Shown: positions 1-12,024 of the stretch, one piece after another
How the letters are laid out: every line of letters starts with the position of its first letter
Position numbering within the stretch: position 1 is the first letter of the stretch
Assembly: GCA_036346205.1 (NCBI GenBank)
Contig: JARFJB010001978.1
Location: 146,001 to 210,000, forward strand
DNA: 64,000 nucleotides
Source: Vesta saturnalis
Taxonomy: Eukaryota > Arthropoda > Insecta > Coleoptera > Lampyridae
Direction: 5' to 3'
The notes under the pieces: model-generated
What the model saw: only the letters and a program-made list of their open reading frames with translations
The model's database searches: none
What the model was told of the DNA's origin: nothing
Made by a program: the position numbers and the translations under genes

Positions 1-240
1 AGAAAAAATTAATATAAATTTAAAGAATAGTTTCTATTGAGTGCAATCAATTTTAGACAAACTAGTAATCATTATTAAAGATTATAACATAACAGTTGTG
101 ATAAATTTTTAGTCAATATAGCGAACATAGCCATCTTATTGTCTCTGCCTTTAAACAATTACTTTAAACTCTCGCAGTAAAAATTAATCAATCATTTCAT
201 ATTTAAAAAAAAAACATGTTTGTAACAATTTTTTTAACCG

Positions 241-1183
241 TTATAGGTGGTCGCGAAACGCTTCGCAACTATCTCCATCAGATCGGCTTTAAATTTAAGA
301 AATATCATTGTTGCATGGCGCTCTCGTTACCTGCGGAAATTACGGGGGAATAATTCTTTAGGGGATAACAAGAAACCAGTTACTTATTTAGATGAAACTT
401 TCATTCATCCATCCTATGGAGTCAGCAAATGCTGGAAATCAGAAGAAGAAGTAGGAGTTTATCAAACTAATCAAGCAGGTCAAATGCACACTATAATTCA
501 TGCTGGTGGATCGTATGAATTTGTAAATAATGGATTGTTGATCTTTAAGTCAAATAGCAAGTCAGCAGACTACCATCACGACATGAACCATACGAACTTC
601 ATGACTTGGTTACAAACAACTAATTCCAAATCTACCACCGAATGGTATTTTCGTCATGGACAACGCTGCTTACCACAGCGTTCAAATTAATAAACCACCA
701 ACGCAATCTGCCCGGAAGGCAACTATTCGTGAGTGGCTGGAAAATAATGGGGTTTCCACAACATGCGAAATACGAAAAGCAGAATTGGTAGAATTAATGA
801 AGAAATTTAATTACAACAAAACTTTCTATGTTGACGAGTTATTAACAGCAGCACGGCCACACTGTATTTCGCTTGCCACCGTACGATTGTGAGCTTAATC
901 CGATAGAATTGATTTGGAGTTTAGCAAGGTTGCGATGAACAATGTTGGTCAACGTCGCAGTGAAATTTAAAATTTATTTCGAAACGCTTTTGCCGATATT
1001 AGCATATCGGACTGGTAAAAGAATTGTGCTCACGTTGACAATATAGCACAAGAAATGTGGGAACGTGATGCATTGCTGGATGAAGCACTGGACAGTTTGT
1101 CTTTCAACGTAAACACAGCTTCTTCCGATGACGAGGAAACAAGTAGTGATGACGAAGATGAAGAGGAAGGAGGTTCAATTTAA
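241..1183 (+). pseudogene. Tc1/mariner-superfamily (DDE_3-like) transposase, frameshifted
   Basis: This is a relic of a cut-and-paste transposase of the IS630/Tc1/mariner superfamily. The N-terminal helix-turn-helix end (GGRETLRNYL) is read from about 246 in one frame and passes into WRSRYLRKLR and YLDET (first catalytic Asp) in the frame of 247-690. The second Asp motif (MDNAAYH) lies at 656 in another frame, and the third acidic motif (ELNPIELIW) near 891 in a third. The tail from about 1011 to the stop at 1181-1183 is Asp/Glu/Ser-rich (SSDDEETSSDDEDEEE), which I recall from related insect elements. At least three frameshifts and an in-frame TGA after the third motif make it non-functional. 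The three acidic residues themselves survive. I found no terminal inverted repeats. The superfamily call is firm; the exact family is not. Confidence 0.85.
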
Positions 1184-1189
1184 TCCTTT

Positions 1190-1640
1190 TCATAAAATTA
1201 ATTATGAACTTGCCTGTTATTAATTTTTGTTAACTTTCATAAAATTTCTAAGTATGTTTTATTAATAACTTTTAAATAACTTAGTTTCGACGTTTATTTG
1301 TTAATTCTCTTGAAGGTTTTGAATTATGAGCTAAGCGATTTGCTAAGTATATGCGGGTTATTAATTTTTGTTGTTTGCATACAATTTCTAAGTATATTTT
1401 GTTAATAACTTTTTGAATAACTTAATTTCGATGTTTATTTGTAAATCTCTGTACGTTTTTCATAAAATTAATTATGAGCTAAGCAGTTTTATAGTTATTT
1501 GCCAGTTTTTAATTTCTGTTAGCTTTCTATCTCTAATTAATAACTTTTAAACAATTTAATTTCGATGTTTATTTGTAAATCTATCGATATTTTACATAAA
1601 ATTAAATGAGCTAAGTGGTGTATAATTATTTCCGTTAATA
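1190..1640. repeat. Three imperfect ~130-150 bp tandem repeats
   Basis: Three head-to-tail units share the order ATTATGAGCTAAGC - TTATTAATTTTTGTT - TTTCTAAGTAT - TTAATAACTTTT - TTTCGATGTTTATTTGT. They start near 1200, 1323 and 1470, with a partial fourth start near 1601. They directly follow the transposase stop, so they may be its 3' untranslated region or a local satellite. Confidence 0.7.
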
Positions 1641-1718
1641 GTAATTCGAATACTGAGTATTCAACTGACCTTACTGTTCGAATGATTTATTATTTTGAAC
1701 TTAATAAAATCCTAGTTC

Positions 1719-1848
1719 ATGAAATACAAGAAACTCAAAAGTCTCCCCAAAAAGTAATTTTACTTAAATTCACGCTACAATTATTTCAATCTAAGCGTGA
1801 CCTTAAGAAAAGTTGTTTTTTGAGGAGACTTGAGTTTTGTACTTCACG
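1719..1848. repeat. Imperfect foldback hairpin, ~55-nt arms
   Basis: The segment 1719-1777 (GAAATACAAG, ACTCAAAAGTCTCC, CACGCT) is matched in reverse complement by 1794-1848 (AGCGTGA, GGAGACTTGAGT, GTACTTC), with a loop of about 16 nt. It could be a small MITE or a hairpin transcript. There is no coding potential. Confidence 0.6.
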
Positions 1849-1893
1849 TAATTACCCCAAATGTGAGAATATTAACGAATATAGTCAATTAAA

Positions 1894-4045
1894 TCACAAT
1901 AATTGCTTGCGGTGCAGGCTGTTGGTCCTCTCGTATGTTCATAATTCTTCGTCGCTCAGCGTGGTGGACCCACTTTGCCGGTAGGGGCTTCTGCGTTCTT
2001 AGGTAAATATTTCTATGCGCAGCATCCCGGAGGTAATACGCACGACAGCCTCTGATACCGTGCGGAATGCACTTGCCACTCTGAGGGCACTCAGTCAATA
2101 GACTGGTAATATTTTCCTTCGTGATTCCTGCGCCTGAACTGTATCAACCCAGATGGGGATGCAATACGTGATAACTGACGTTACCACTGACGACAGCGGT
2201 GCTTTTCTCTTTTGCTAATGGTCTCCAACCTTGGGGATGAGCCGAGACAGGGAGATCCTGACTACTGACGATTTTGTACGTACGTGCTCCGTTTGCTGTG
2301 TGATTTTATGACCACCCACTGGCAGCGTGATCGTTTCTACCTTTTCCTGTGGGAGATGAGGATAGTATCAGTCTTATGATTAATCAGCTTCAGTCTTACT
2401 GAAATTACCCAACGGCGGATCCTCCCGAAGGTTACTTACAAAATAGAAATTACGTCCTTTAGGTGTTGGGGACAATCACCAGCTTCAGTAGGCCATGGTA
2501 CAAGATTTTCTACAATAGTGGATCAAGCACTCGGCCTTGGGGAACTCCACTATTCACCCTGTACCTTATGGGTGTTATATCTTAGTATTCTGTCGGTGAA
2601 ATAGCTGCCCACCATCCTCCACAGGTATCCTGGTACGTTCATCCTTGCCAGTACGGTCGTAATATAGTTCAACCTGACAGTCTTGAACGCATTCTTGATG
2701 TCCAAGGTCGCCACTAGGCAGTACTTCATCTCCCCTCCTTTCCATCGTGTACAGGCAATCGTTTCGCGAGAGATGGATTTCGTGAAGCGTAGAGCGACCT
2801 CTGTGCAATCCGTACTGGTTTTCAGTCAACTGCGGCTCTACTATTTCTTCGATCCTTTTATGGATAAAATTCTCCAGAATTTTAACAGCTGTGTCAAGCT
2901 CCAGAGCGGCCGATAGGACGATGGTTCATCCGGTGGTTTCTTTCTCTTCGAGAGAAGGACTCGCCTCTGCTGTTTCGACTTGACACGAAATACTCCCTCC
3001 TGGAGACACCAGTTATGTACGTCAAGGAACAATTTCGGCGCTTCGTTGATAGCAGCCTTTAGGACAACGGTGTGATCCCGTCCAGACCTGGGTACTTGGC
3101 GTTGCCGAATCTTCCGTAGGCTTCCAGAAGTTGCTCCATCGTTAGTCGTGGGATAGTCTGGTTGTCTTACTGCTCGGTAAAGAAGCCGAGTTCCGGTTAT
3201 TGTGCAAATAGCACGGCAAAAATCTTCTTCCACCTCGTCACGGAGTTCGTTCCAGCATTTCTTGCTATGTTTGGTGGTTTTATTGAGCTTCTGGCGTACC
3301 TCCTTGAACTTGGCCTCCCGCTCTTCAGAATTCGGTTTCCTCCTACTACGCTGTGACACTCGCGATGTTATTCCACCAGTACACCAATGGGGGCTTATGT
3401 GTACTACGCCTCTGGAGCACAGTTGTATTGCTTGGTTTGGTGGTCCTCAACATTACTTCTTGTGCATTCTCCGTGGAATTGCTGCTCCTGATAGATCGAT
3501 CGTTTAGCGCCTCTAGTAATGCGCCAGAGGCTCCTTCGGATGCCTATCAGATAACCAAGTTAGCTTTCTTTGGCGCTGGCCCAGCGCTCCAGTCTGTAGA
3601 TACCTCCCAGACGATCGCGTAGTGGTCACTGGCGGTATAGGTCTGTCCTATCCCAGCAGCATTTTTGTCTTGCAAGTCTCCTCTTTTGAAGGTTGGTTCG
3701 TCACCGCTGTTCATCATGACTACATCCAACGAAGACATGGCCTCTAATAGAGCTTGTGCTCTTGTATTGGTCTCCTGGATTCCCAGTAGACTGCTTAGCG
3801 TTACAATCCCCGACGATTGCCACGGGAAAGCGCTACTTCGCGTCCTCGATCAGTCGGTCCAAGAGGACATCGAATTCACTGATACTCAGCCTGGGTGGGG
3901 CGTAGTAGCTGTAGCTTTAGATAGCGCCCAGCTTGAATATCATAAAACCATTCTTTGCACCCTTCATAACACTCTGGAATGGGTATTTTCCACAGGACCA
4001 GATGACGACCATAGCGTAGGTATCCGTCTTCCGGGGTAGCAGGCT
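1894..4045 (-). pseudogene. R1-clade LINE ORF2 (endonuclease-reverse transcriptase), degraded
   Basis: The domains run in the usual order on the minus strand. An apurinic-type endonuclease is seen as VVIWSCGKYPFQ, SYYAPP, PVAIVGDCNAK (normally GDFNA) near 3830 and YTASDHYAIVWEV near 3620. Next come the pre-RT basic region (3359-3200), the RT opening KKPPDEPSSYRPL near 2920, LTENQYGLHRGRST near 2820 and VPQGRVLDPLLW near 2530. The sequence then passes to INHKTDTILIS near 2370, so the segment that should carry the FADD/YADD catalytic motif seems deleted. The C-terminal region has VVTSVITYCIPIWVDT and LSALRVASAFRTVSEAVV (about 2090), ending at 1894-1896. Many frame changes and stops make it dead. 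R1-clade membership follows from the SALRVASAFRTVSE block; no 28S rDNA flank is visible. Confidence 0.85.
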
Positions 4046-4059
4046 CCAAGATTATCGCG

Positions 4060-4917
4060 AGGTCGATCTTCAGCTCGTGCTCCTGCTTCGACTGCGACAG
4101 CGGGTCGTGTACCGTCTCACACTAATTATCGTTTCTTGTTCACCATCTTGAGCGCCTCATAGTGTGCTGGTCCTTCTTTGGTGCCTTGCTGATGTCAGTC
4201 ACCTCATTCCCGATGAGTTTGTATACAGCCTCCTTCAGACCACGGCCTTATCTGTGTTCTCCTCGTTGAGGATTATCAGCATCTCTGGTAGTTGTCTACG
4301 CACTAACATGACTCGCCAGCACCCGCACCTTGCTTCACGCGCCTGAGGCTACCGGAGTATTTCTCCTTATGCAGCGAGCAGATGATGAGCGGATCTTGTC
4401 TTATCGCTCGTCTCCTCTGCTTTGGTGACTGCTGTTGAGGTTTTATGTTTTTATTCTTATTCTCTTTTGCCTGTTGACATTCTGCTTCATTTGTCTTTTG
4501 TTAATCCCAGGTTTCCGCGCTTTTTTTCGCCCGGACAGACTCTTGCACACCGCCACCTGAACTCTACCCTCTTCGGCTTCTTTCCCTTTTCGGCTGAGGG
4601 AGGGCTTCGCTCTTCCCCTTTGTAGAGCAAGTGAGTTCACCTTGCTCCTCCACCTCTGGTATTCCTCCCGAGGTCGGCCGCGGCGCGACTTGATGTTCTC
4701 TAGGCGTCGCATAAACGGATATGTCTTGCTCACTTCTCGCATCAGTTTACTCATCTCTTCACCGACGGTCGGCAATTTGCTCCTTGTTTGTCATACAACT
4801 CCTTCTTCATAGCTCAGGATCAGTTACGCCCTGGGTGTCTTGTTGGGCGTTTAATCCATTCCTCTGCGTGCTTTGGTTTGTACTATTGATGTTGCTCCCT
4901 TTTGTTACCGCTGCCAT
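4060..4917 (-). pseudogene. R1-clade LINE ORF1 (gag-like), degraded
   Basis: A minus-strand reading begins at an ATG at 4915-4917 (MAAVTKGSNINS) and continues through a Lys/Arg/Glu-rich stretch at 4775-4443 (KSRRGRPREEYQRWRSKVNS) of the kind found in ORF1 nucleic-acid-binding proteins of R1-type LINEs. Further down come fragments such as ILNEENTDKA and LKEAVYKLIG (about 4300-4200), in changing frames. I did not find the CCHC zinc knuckles expected near the end of ORF1; they may be lost. The call rests mainly on position immediately upstream of a recognisable R1-clade ORF2 on the same strand. Confidence 0.55.
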
Positions 4918-4979
4918 AATTAGCGTGATATCTATGCAATTTTTGATACGATGCGCAATTTATCCTCAAAAAAGTTCCT

Positions 4980-7170
4980 GAGGAAAATTTTAAGTTTTAG
5001 TTCAAGTCTGTTCATTATCTGAATAGCGAACAACTTTATAGCAAGATAAGTAAATATATTTTTTAAGGAAAGTTTAATCTTGGATAAGTTTCCTTATAAG
5101 GTTTCTTAATACAAAACCAGATAAGTATAAAAGTTAATTAAATAAGATTGAAAATGCTTTAAACTGTGTTAATGATATCTTTATAGAAACGGGCCGCTTG
5201 GCAATATTTTTTAAGTTCGCATATTTATGTATAAATATTACATAAACAATTATTGTAATTAGTTGCTACTTGTTCTGAAATACAATTTGCTTATTAAACG
5301 AAACGAAGTAAGATATCGGCCAACCGTACCTTTACGTTGCAAGTTCAGTTCAGTACTGATGTTCATAACGTATATGCCTCCGGATAACGTAGAATTAATT
5401 ACGCGCGATTCGGCACGCGTTTGAATTCGCGTTTCTTTATTTAAATTCAGTACTGATTGAGGATCAGAATTGTACAACCTCAGTTTCGTAAAAAAAGTGT
5501 CTAAGGTGAAGACAGTGAAATATTTAAAATTCCATACGTTGTAAATGTAATAATGTTAGTACTTGTTACATTTTAATAAAGTATATATTTATGTAATATA
5601 TTTTTAAATACATGTTATAACTTATGTTTTTTTTTGTTCTGATTGGGAAGTCTCGAACCCTAGACCTCTTTATGATCAGCCGCCACTGACTTGTTATGGG
5701 CTACGATTATTTTTAATTTAATCTGTCGGATCCTGAATGATTATTAATTTAAGACCACATTTCTTTATATCACCATTGGTAACTAATCGAAACAATGTTT
5801 CCACATAACCAGTTCGGCACCTAGATTAAACTAAGTAAAAAACCATACAGTGTTAATTGCTTGTATATATCAACGAAACAAGCACACTTTTCAAGATTTA
5901 GGATAAAAGAGGTCCGGAATGCAAAAGCTTCACATTTTGAACCAAAAGATATAGAGGATTATTTTTGTTCGCGCTGTAACTTTTGTTGGAATTGAAACAC
6001 GAGGCTCAGCATATTTCTTATTACATTGTAATACGTGGAATTGCGAGTTAACGAGATACCCCCACAAACATCAGAAATATACCCTGAAAGGTCTCTAAGA
6101 AACTCGTCAGTATCCTACTAAGAACACGAGATACGAAAAAAAATTATAAAGCACAAAGCAAGAAACTGCCTTTTTTTAAAGCACTCGTTTTGCCTAATAT
6201 CTAAAAAAATGTAGGTTTAGGCTGAACGTTGTCCAAAATCTATATTTATGTCCTAATTTCCTTGGGATCGCGGGAGTATAAATTGCCTCGACGACCAAGT
6301 GTTTGTCAACACTTAAGTTGAATTTTGCGTAAAATCTATGTTTACACACTAATTCCGTTTGTCTCGCAAGAAAACGAATTGGCATGATGACTAAGAGCTT
6401 CAATAAGTACTATAAAGCTCCTTACAAAATTAATGAATTAAATTGTAGATTTTGTAATCTGAAACATTAAAATTATTTATTTGATTGAATTTGATTTCTG
6501 TTCAGAATTTATGTAAGTCGTCACTTAGGTTAATATGGATATTATCTATCACTATAGCGTAAGAAGTCATTTTATTTTAATTCCACTTCATCTACGTCAC
6601 AGTCTATGGAAACATCTATTTGACATATCAACATTTCTTTGTGGTTATTAAACTTTGTATTTTACTATCATCGCGATAGATACTATAACTACCTACTAGT
6701 TTTATTAAATTTTTATTAATCTTTAACTCAAAACGTAGTTTATTATTTCCACACCCTTAGATCAACCAAAGAAAAAATTTGAGGTATGCAGTCAACAGTT
6801 CACGGTACTGGTTATAGACGTGGAAATTAACATAAGTGACACCAATATTTAGATATTTTAAAATTTATTTACTTAAAATAAATCAAAAAGGATAACCATA
6901 ACAGAAACATTGAATACAACCTTTTTGTATATCTAGCTGAGCTGAACTGAAATTAATTAGTAATATTATTATAACATAAATGGCCTATGATCTTTCTTTA
7001 TAGTTTGGCAAGCAAAATATCACTTTTTAATTAATTAAATAACGGATCAATTAATAGTTATCAACGTTATCAAACCAGATTTTAAAAATACAGAAACTAC
7101 TGGTGCATGTGGTGAAAGTTGAATTTAATATGAAAACGTTTTGTGTATACTCAATAGCTTTTCCATTAAA
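4980..7170. other. No gene recognised; A/T-rich spacer
   Basis: Apart from one tRNA-like fragment near 5640, I see no coding homology, long repeat or splice-bounded exon here. Short open frames at 5259-5477 and 6194-6403 look like chance frames. Confidence 0.5.
5640..5712 (-). repeat. Possible tRNA-derived SINE fragment
   Basis: Read on the minus strand, the segment contains GGGTTCGAGACTTCCC, close to a pol III B box, preceded by AGTGGCGGCTGATCA, a poor A-box candidate, at roughly tRNA spacing. A similar layout occurs in other SINE copies in this window, but I find no second copy of this one. Confidence 0.3.
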
Positions 7171-7178
7171 CAGAAAGT

Positions 7179-7181
7179 ATA

Positions 7182-7237
<56 letters not shown>
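7179..7237. repeat. (TA)n microsatellite
   Basis: An almost uninterrupted TA dinucleotide run immediately upstream of the surviving part of a Tc1-like transposase. It may have grown at the break that removed the N-terminus. Confidence 0.95.
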
Positions 7238-7239
<2 letters not shown>

Positions 7240-7244
7240 AAGAG

Positions 7245-7793
7245 CATTATAAGAAAATTTGGAATGGAATTCAATTGTCTTCAGTGATGATCTAGATTTT
7301 GTTTGCATGCATGGCGGCCGTGCAAGGGTGATAAGACGGCGTGGTGAAAGACAAGATCCCCAATTTTCTGTGGAAAGGCATGTGCACCACTTAGTTGAAG
7401 TTATGGTATGGGGGAATATTGATATTAGAAGTAACTCCCCTTTGGACTTCATTAGAGGTAATATGACCGCTGCGCGCTACATCCAGGAGATGTAGAACCC
7501 CATATTGTAACTTATGTTCAGACCATCCCCAAAAGTACCTTCCAACAATCAAGTTGCTTTGTGCCTTGGCCACCGAGATCTCCCTATCTTTCACCCATCG
7601 AGCACGTCTGGGATATTATGGGAAGAAGATTACTGAATTTACCCCACCCCCCACAAACTCCGTGGCTCTGCAGCATGAGTTACATATAGCATGGGATAAG
7701 ATACCTCAGGAGGAAATCGATCACCTTATTAGAAGTATTCCCAAACGTGTTAATGAGTGCATAAGACATCATGGTGGCGTAACACATTATTAA
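7245..7793 (+). pseudogene. Tc1-like transposase, C-terminal two thirds
   Basis: The first open segment (from 7259) reads WNSIVFSDDLDF, the first catalytic Asp block of Tc1-like transposases (normally FSDESRF). It is followed by GRARVIRRRGERQDPQF, ERHVHHLVEVMVWGN and SPLDFIRGNMTAARYIQEM, a block well conserved in insect Tc1-like proteins. A stop at 7493-7495 and frame changes follow. Pieces of the middle (PWPPRSPYLSPIEHVWDIMG, frame-shifted, near 7565-7620) carry the third acidic motif. The last segment reads AWDKIPQEEIDHLIRSIPKRVNECIRHHGGVTHY and ends at 7791-7793. The N-terminal DNA-binding half is missing, replaced by (TA)n. The family call is firm and the protein is dead. Confidence 0.88.
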
Positions 7794-7885
7794 GTTTTTT
7801 TGAAAAAGTTAACAGTTTAATTTTTATCAAATTTTGTTCGTTTACTAGTCTAACTCGAATACACTTCTACAAAAAATTGTTCAAA

Positions 7886-7896
7886 TAAATAAATAA

Positions 7897-7940
<44 letters not shown>
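7886..7940. repeat. (AAAT)n passing into (TA)n microsatellite
   Basis: A short AAAT run followed by about 40 bp of TA repeats, about 90 bp after the Tc1-like relic. Confidence 0.9.
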
Positions 7941-7942
<2 letters not shown>

Positions 7943-9260
7943 TATACTGCAGTGGCAATGGCGGGTAAGATGGTTAAAATTTAAATTTGTGACACAAACC
8001 ATAAAATAACAAATAACAACATTCAATGTGGGAGAAATTTCTCTAAGATAAATAGTGCTAGACATGGTGTTAAGTAAATCCTACCTGTCTGTGTAAGATA
8101 GAATTTATTGTAGCCAATTCAAGTTCAAACATTCAATTTGTACATACTTTCGCTTTAAAAGAGTACTTACTGGTCTTAGTATACGTCAATTCAATTTTGA
8201 AAATCTTTAAGTTCAATTACCCTTAAAAATAAATTTAGCCATATATATTATATTCATAATATAAAAGTAAGATGTTATCTGGATACTATCTAATTTACCC
8301 TCGTATACGCGTAAACTAATATTTATCACTGTCATAAAGATTATGGGATAAATATCACCCAATTTGGAAAAATAATAATTTCGTCTTTCAATTTTTAACC
8401 ACAAAACATTAACTCGTATCGTAAACATTGAAAGACGTCGTTTATGAATCATATATTTTCTCTCCCTATTTGCAATTCCTTATCTTTAAAATGTATGTAA
8501 ACATCCACAAACATGAATAAATCGCTGTAATAAAAATATCAAAAGGTCGTTATTTTTTTGAAACGGTCTAATCCTTTATGTAATTTCATATATGATAATA
8601 TAATATTGATTCTCTTTCAAATTTTAGACTGTAAGGAATCACAATATAAACAAACAAAGAATGAGTTAACTTATCAAACTGTATTAACCAACTTTGCAAA
8701 AGATTTACATATATTTTGGCTGTTTCCGTAGAGCAACCCATATAAAATACCAATTCTTATAGGATAAAGCCCTAAATCGTGTAATCTAAGCATATAGTAG
8801 TAAGTGATGGAGGTTGAGTATCTTTAATGTCTCAAATGATATTTACAATATAAAAAAGGATATCTCTAAAGATAATTAAGCTTCAACCATACAAAAATCT
8901 TATATTCCTTATTATATTCCTGAATTCCTTTAGCAGATGTAATGTCTTATACACTGGGGTTGCTTTATTACTGATAAGCGGCCTTCAACGAGGTCTACAT
9001 ACGGCGTCGCACTATTCGCTAACTTGGATGACGTGTTCATTCACGCCTTTAAACGCGCATAAAAATTTGGAAATTGGATTTACTAAATGCCCTTCTAAAA
9101 AAATAAATAGTTGTCGCAGAATATTTTAAATACACTTGATCACTACATTATTAATTGTCTATAAACGGTTGATTTAGTGTAATTAACAATCTACCACATA
9201 TTTAACTAAGTAATAACGATGTCAAATACTGTTTAATTTAGTTCATAAAGCTTAACACAC
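7941..9260. other. No gene recognised
   Basis: A/T-rich sequence with no protein homology that I can see. A GC-richer patch at 8990-9060 (CAACGAGGTCTACATACGGC) is unidentified. Confidence 0.5.
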
Positions 9261-9266
9261 CTTTCA

Positions 9267-9358
9267 TTATCTTGTAAGGATTTTCTTAAATATTTATATT
9301 CATCATTATTAATTATTAATGATGAATATAAATATTTAAGAAAATCCTTACAAGATAA
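9267..9358. repeat. 92-bp near-perfect palindrome at the PLE 5' junction
   Basis: Bases 9267-9312 are the reverse complement of 9313-9358, with a single mismatched pair next to the centre. The right arm is the start of the surviving PLE coding frame (DEYKYLRKSLQD); the left arm encodes the same residues on the other strand. Such inverted 5' ends are known for Penelope-like elements. Confidence 0.95.
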
Positions 9359-9926
9359 AGGATATTCACTTACAGATATTAATAATGTTATTACACCTTC
9401 TAGGCGTAACCTTAAAGAAAAACCAGTTCTTAATGTTGGTACTGCTTTTCTTCCTTTTATAGCTAATGTTACAAATAGAATTGAAAAAATCCTAATCAAA
9501 TATGGCATTAGGACTATTTTTAAACCTACAAGAAAAATTAAAGAACATTTAAGATCACCTAAAGATGTGTCAAACCCTTTATCATCTTCCGGAGTGTATA
9601 AGTTATCTTGTTCATGTGGAAAAGTATACATCGGGACCACAAAACGTAGCTTTGATACAAGACGTAAAGAACATATGAGATTTTGTAGATTAGGTCAACC
9701 AGAGAGGTCTGCTGTGGTTGACCATGCCCTGAATAATCTAAATCATGACATTCAATTTGACAATATGAAAATATTGTCAAGACAAACCCATTATTATGTT
9801 CGTTTGCAACGTGAAGCTATTGAAATATATAAACACCCGAATAATTTTAATAGACAAGAAGAAAATCTCCGTTTAAATAGGTTTTGGCATCTTATAATTA
9901 AAAAAGAGCATAATGATACGCCTTGA
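9300..9926 (+). pseudogene. Penelope-like element: RT C-terminus plus GIY-YIG endonuclease, 5'-truncated
   Basis: An uninterrupted frame of about 200 codons runs from the palindrome to the stop at 9924-9926. Its first part is the post-catalytic RT/thumb and linker region of Penelope-like elements (YLRKSLQDKGYS, LNVGTAFLPFIANVTNRIEK, KYGIRTIFKPTRK). From 9585 comes the GIY-YIG endonuclease: GVYKLSCSCGKVYIGTT, then RSFDTRRKEH, then EAIEIYKHPNNFNRQEENLR with the conserved Glu and Asn. The residues expected for GIY-YIG activity are all present. The RT core and N-terminus are absent. The absence of stops suggests a rather recent, dead-on-arrival copy. The 3' flank has an A/T-rich tail without a clear end. 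Confidence 0.9.
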
Positions 9927-12018
9927 TTTTAATTTGTTTTCAACTTTTGGTATGTCTAGGTTTTTTGCTGTGTTTTTCCTAGACCTTGAAGCAAATGCTT
10001 TACCAATTATATGTTAAATTTCCACAGCACTATAATTTAACATAAGTAGTTGAAATTAAATTGAAATTAAAAATTACAAAGAACGTTCTGCATTGTGCTT
10101 TTCATTGTTAATAACACTTCCAATGCAAATTAAAGAACAAAATACTCGCTAAGTGATTTATCTTGACTTGACTGACAATAATAGTACTATTACTCAAATT
10201 AATTGCCTGCCTTACTTTGACTTTCCTGGCACTAATTTAAACATTAAAATTTATTTACAAATCTGATATTTAATTACTCGCAAACTTCAAATCCAATCAA
10301 ATGAAGTGGCCGTCTAGTGGTAGGTGCTATCTGAATTAGATAGGCTGAATGAGGTACACATTGCACCATGACGGGCAGGTAAAAAAATGACACTACTCAA
10401 ATTAGAATCAACGAGCTTTGCGCAGCGGTGGTTCAGCCCGTTAATATACTATTGTGGGAAAGAATCACCAATAAAACCCACTTTATTCATAAATAAGTAG
10501 TTGCACAAGTACATTATTAAATCAAATAACACACAAAAAAACAATGAAAGGGTTAAATATTTAACAAAACACCATTAAATCAGGTTAAAGTGCGTACAAA
10601 ATTATAACATTAAGAGAGAATGAATAAAAAGCAGTTTAGTTACACAGAAACATAATAATAAAAAAACACATGTAGTCACACGCACAATTGGGTCATAAAT
10701 AATCAAAATAAAAATCGTAATAAAAATCGTAGTACCAAACACGTAGCCCTTTAAAACCAATCTTGCCGGTGTTTAAGTAAATAAGCACATAAAACAATAA
10801 AGCAAATTACGGTACACATAAAATACAACAACAGTAAAATTTCACAGGTGATAATAAGGTAAAGGACAGGACAAAAGAAAATAGACAAGGAATTTACACG
10901 TACCGAATTGTTTAGTGACCACTACAGCACAGAATACATAAGTCAAATTACAATAAAGCACATACATCTATATAACAATAAAAACAATAAAAATAGAATT
11001 GGAGGTATTTAATGGTCATCTGGCCCCGGAAATGCTCACCCACTGGCAATTTCCTTTTACAATTAATAACCAGCGGTATCATGCACCCGTTAACCAACAC
11101 ACCTCTACCCAAATATAAATATAAACAACTATCAACAATGCTAATGCACACAAATACCAGAGTGAAGGACCTTGTGCAGTCTTTTACTTTAAAAGATTTC
11201 AGCTTAATGAGCCCGCGTACGAATAAGACACCTTTGCAATGCAATGTTTGGTATTTAATATGTTATCTAGGCTGTAAATGATTTCTGCGAGCTTTCATTT
11301 ATATAAAATTGCCTACTTACTCCTTTAATTGATGACAGACACAAATCGTTAACCTACGTTTAACTTCAGTAAGGGTGACTGTTATATACAGATTAATATT
11401 TGAAAAACACATTACAACTAACTCTCAAAAGAAAAGACAAATTGGTGTTGGCTAGTTCAGAAGAAAATGTACACGTACGAAATATTTTAAAGGCAAATTG
11501 TTTACAATGGGAGTTGCTAATTAACCAAAAATCGATCTGACTCGATTGACGGTCTAACGGTAACTAACTTTCCCCCGATTTCAAACCTAACCATCTTTAC
11601 TCTCGCAATCAACCCCCATTTTTCAAAAGCAGTATAAAAACCAGAAACATTAGTTTACGTTGGAAAAACAGTTTCATATTAATTATTGCAGACATCTTAA
11701 TTTTAAAAATATGCATTCGTCCGTAACAACCCTATATGTAGCTCTCGAGTTTCCAAGTAACAAACAAAGATATCTTTTGATCGCGGTCTGTACCGACACA
11801 ATTACTTATTAAGCTAGTAGCATTTGTACATTAAGAATCGGCCCATAAGAAATTCCAATGATTCGTTACGCCCCTTCAGTAAAGCATTCTTTTAGGTGTA
11901 CATATGCTAGTCAGACCTCAAAACAACTGTTATTCAACCCTCAGCCAAATATTAGTTACAAACAATCCCACATTCCTTACATAAAATATATAATTAAAAT
12001 GTTTTAAAAACATTAGCA
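9927..12018. other. No gene recognised; one tRNA-like fragment
   Basis: A/T-rich sequence. The open frames at 10948-11281 overlap on both strands and resemble nothing I know. Confidence 0.5.
10303..10385 (+). repeat. Possible tRNA-derived SINE head
   Basis: GTGGCCGTCTAGTGGTAGG resembles a tRNA A-box/D-arm. It is followed by a perfect anticodon-like stem (CTATCT / AGATAG) and a decayed B-box-like GGTACACATTGCACC. No second copy was seen in the window. Confidence 0.3.
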
Positions 12019-12024
12019 AATTAC

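Noticed and set aside
3162..4039. Plus-strand frames across the R1-type LINE
   Set aside because: They are antisense to the LINE domains, which explain the open stretches.
9233..9640. 135-codon minus-strand frame
   Set aside because: Antisense of the Penelope-like coding region; only its end is in the palindrome and mirrors the sense frame.
10424..10475. AGCTTTGCGCAG, identical to the start of U4 snRNA
   Set aside because: The match stops after about 12 bases and no U4 stem-loops follow; probably chance.
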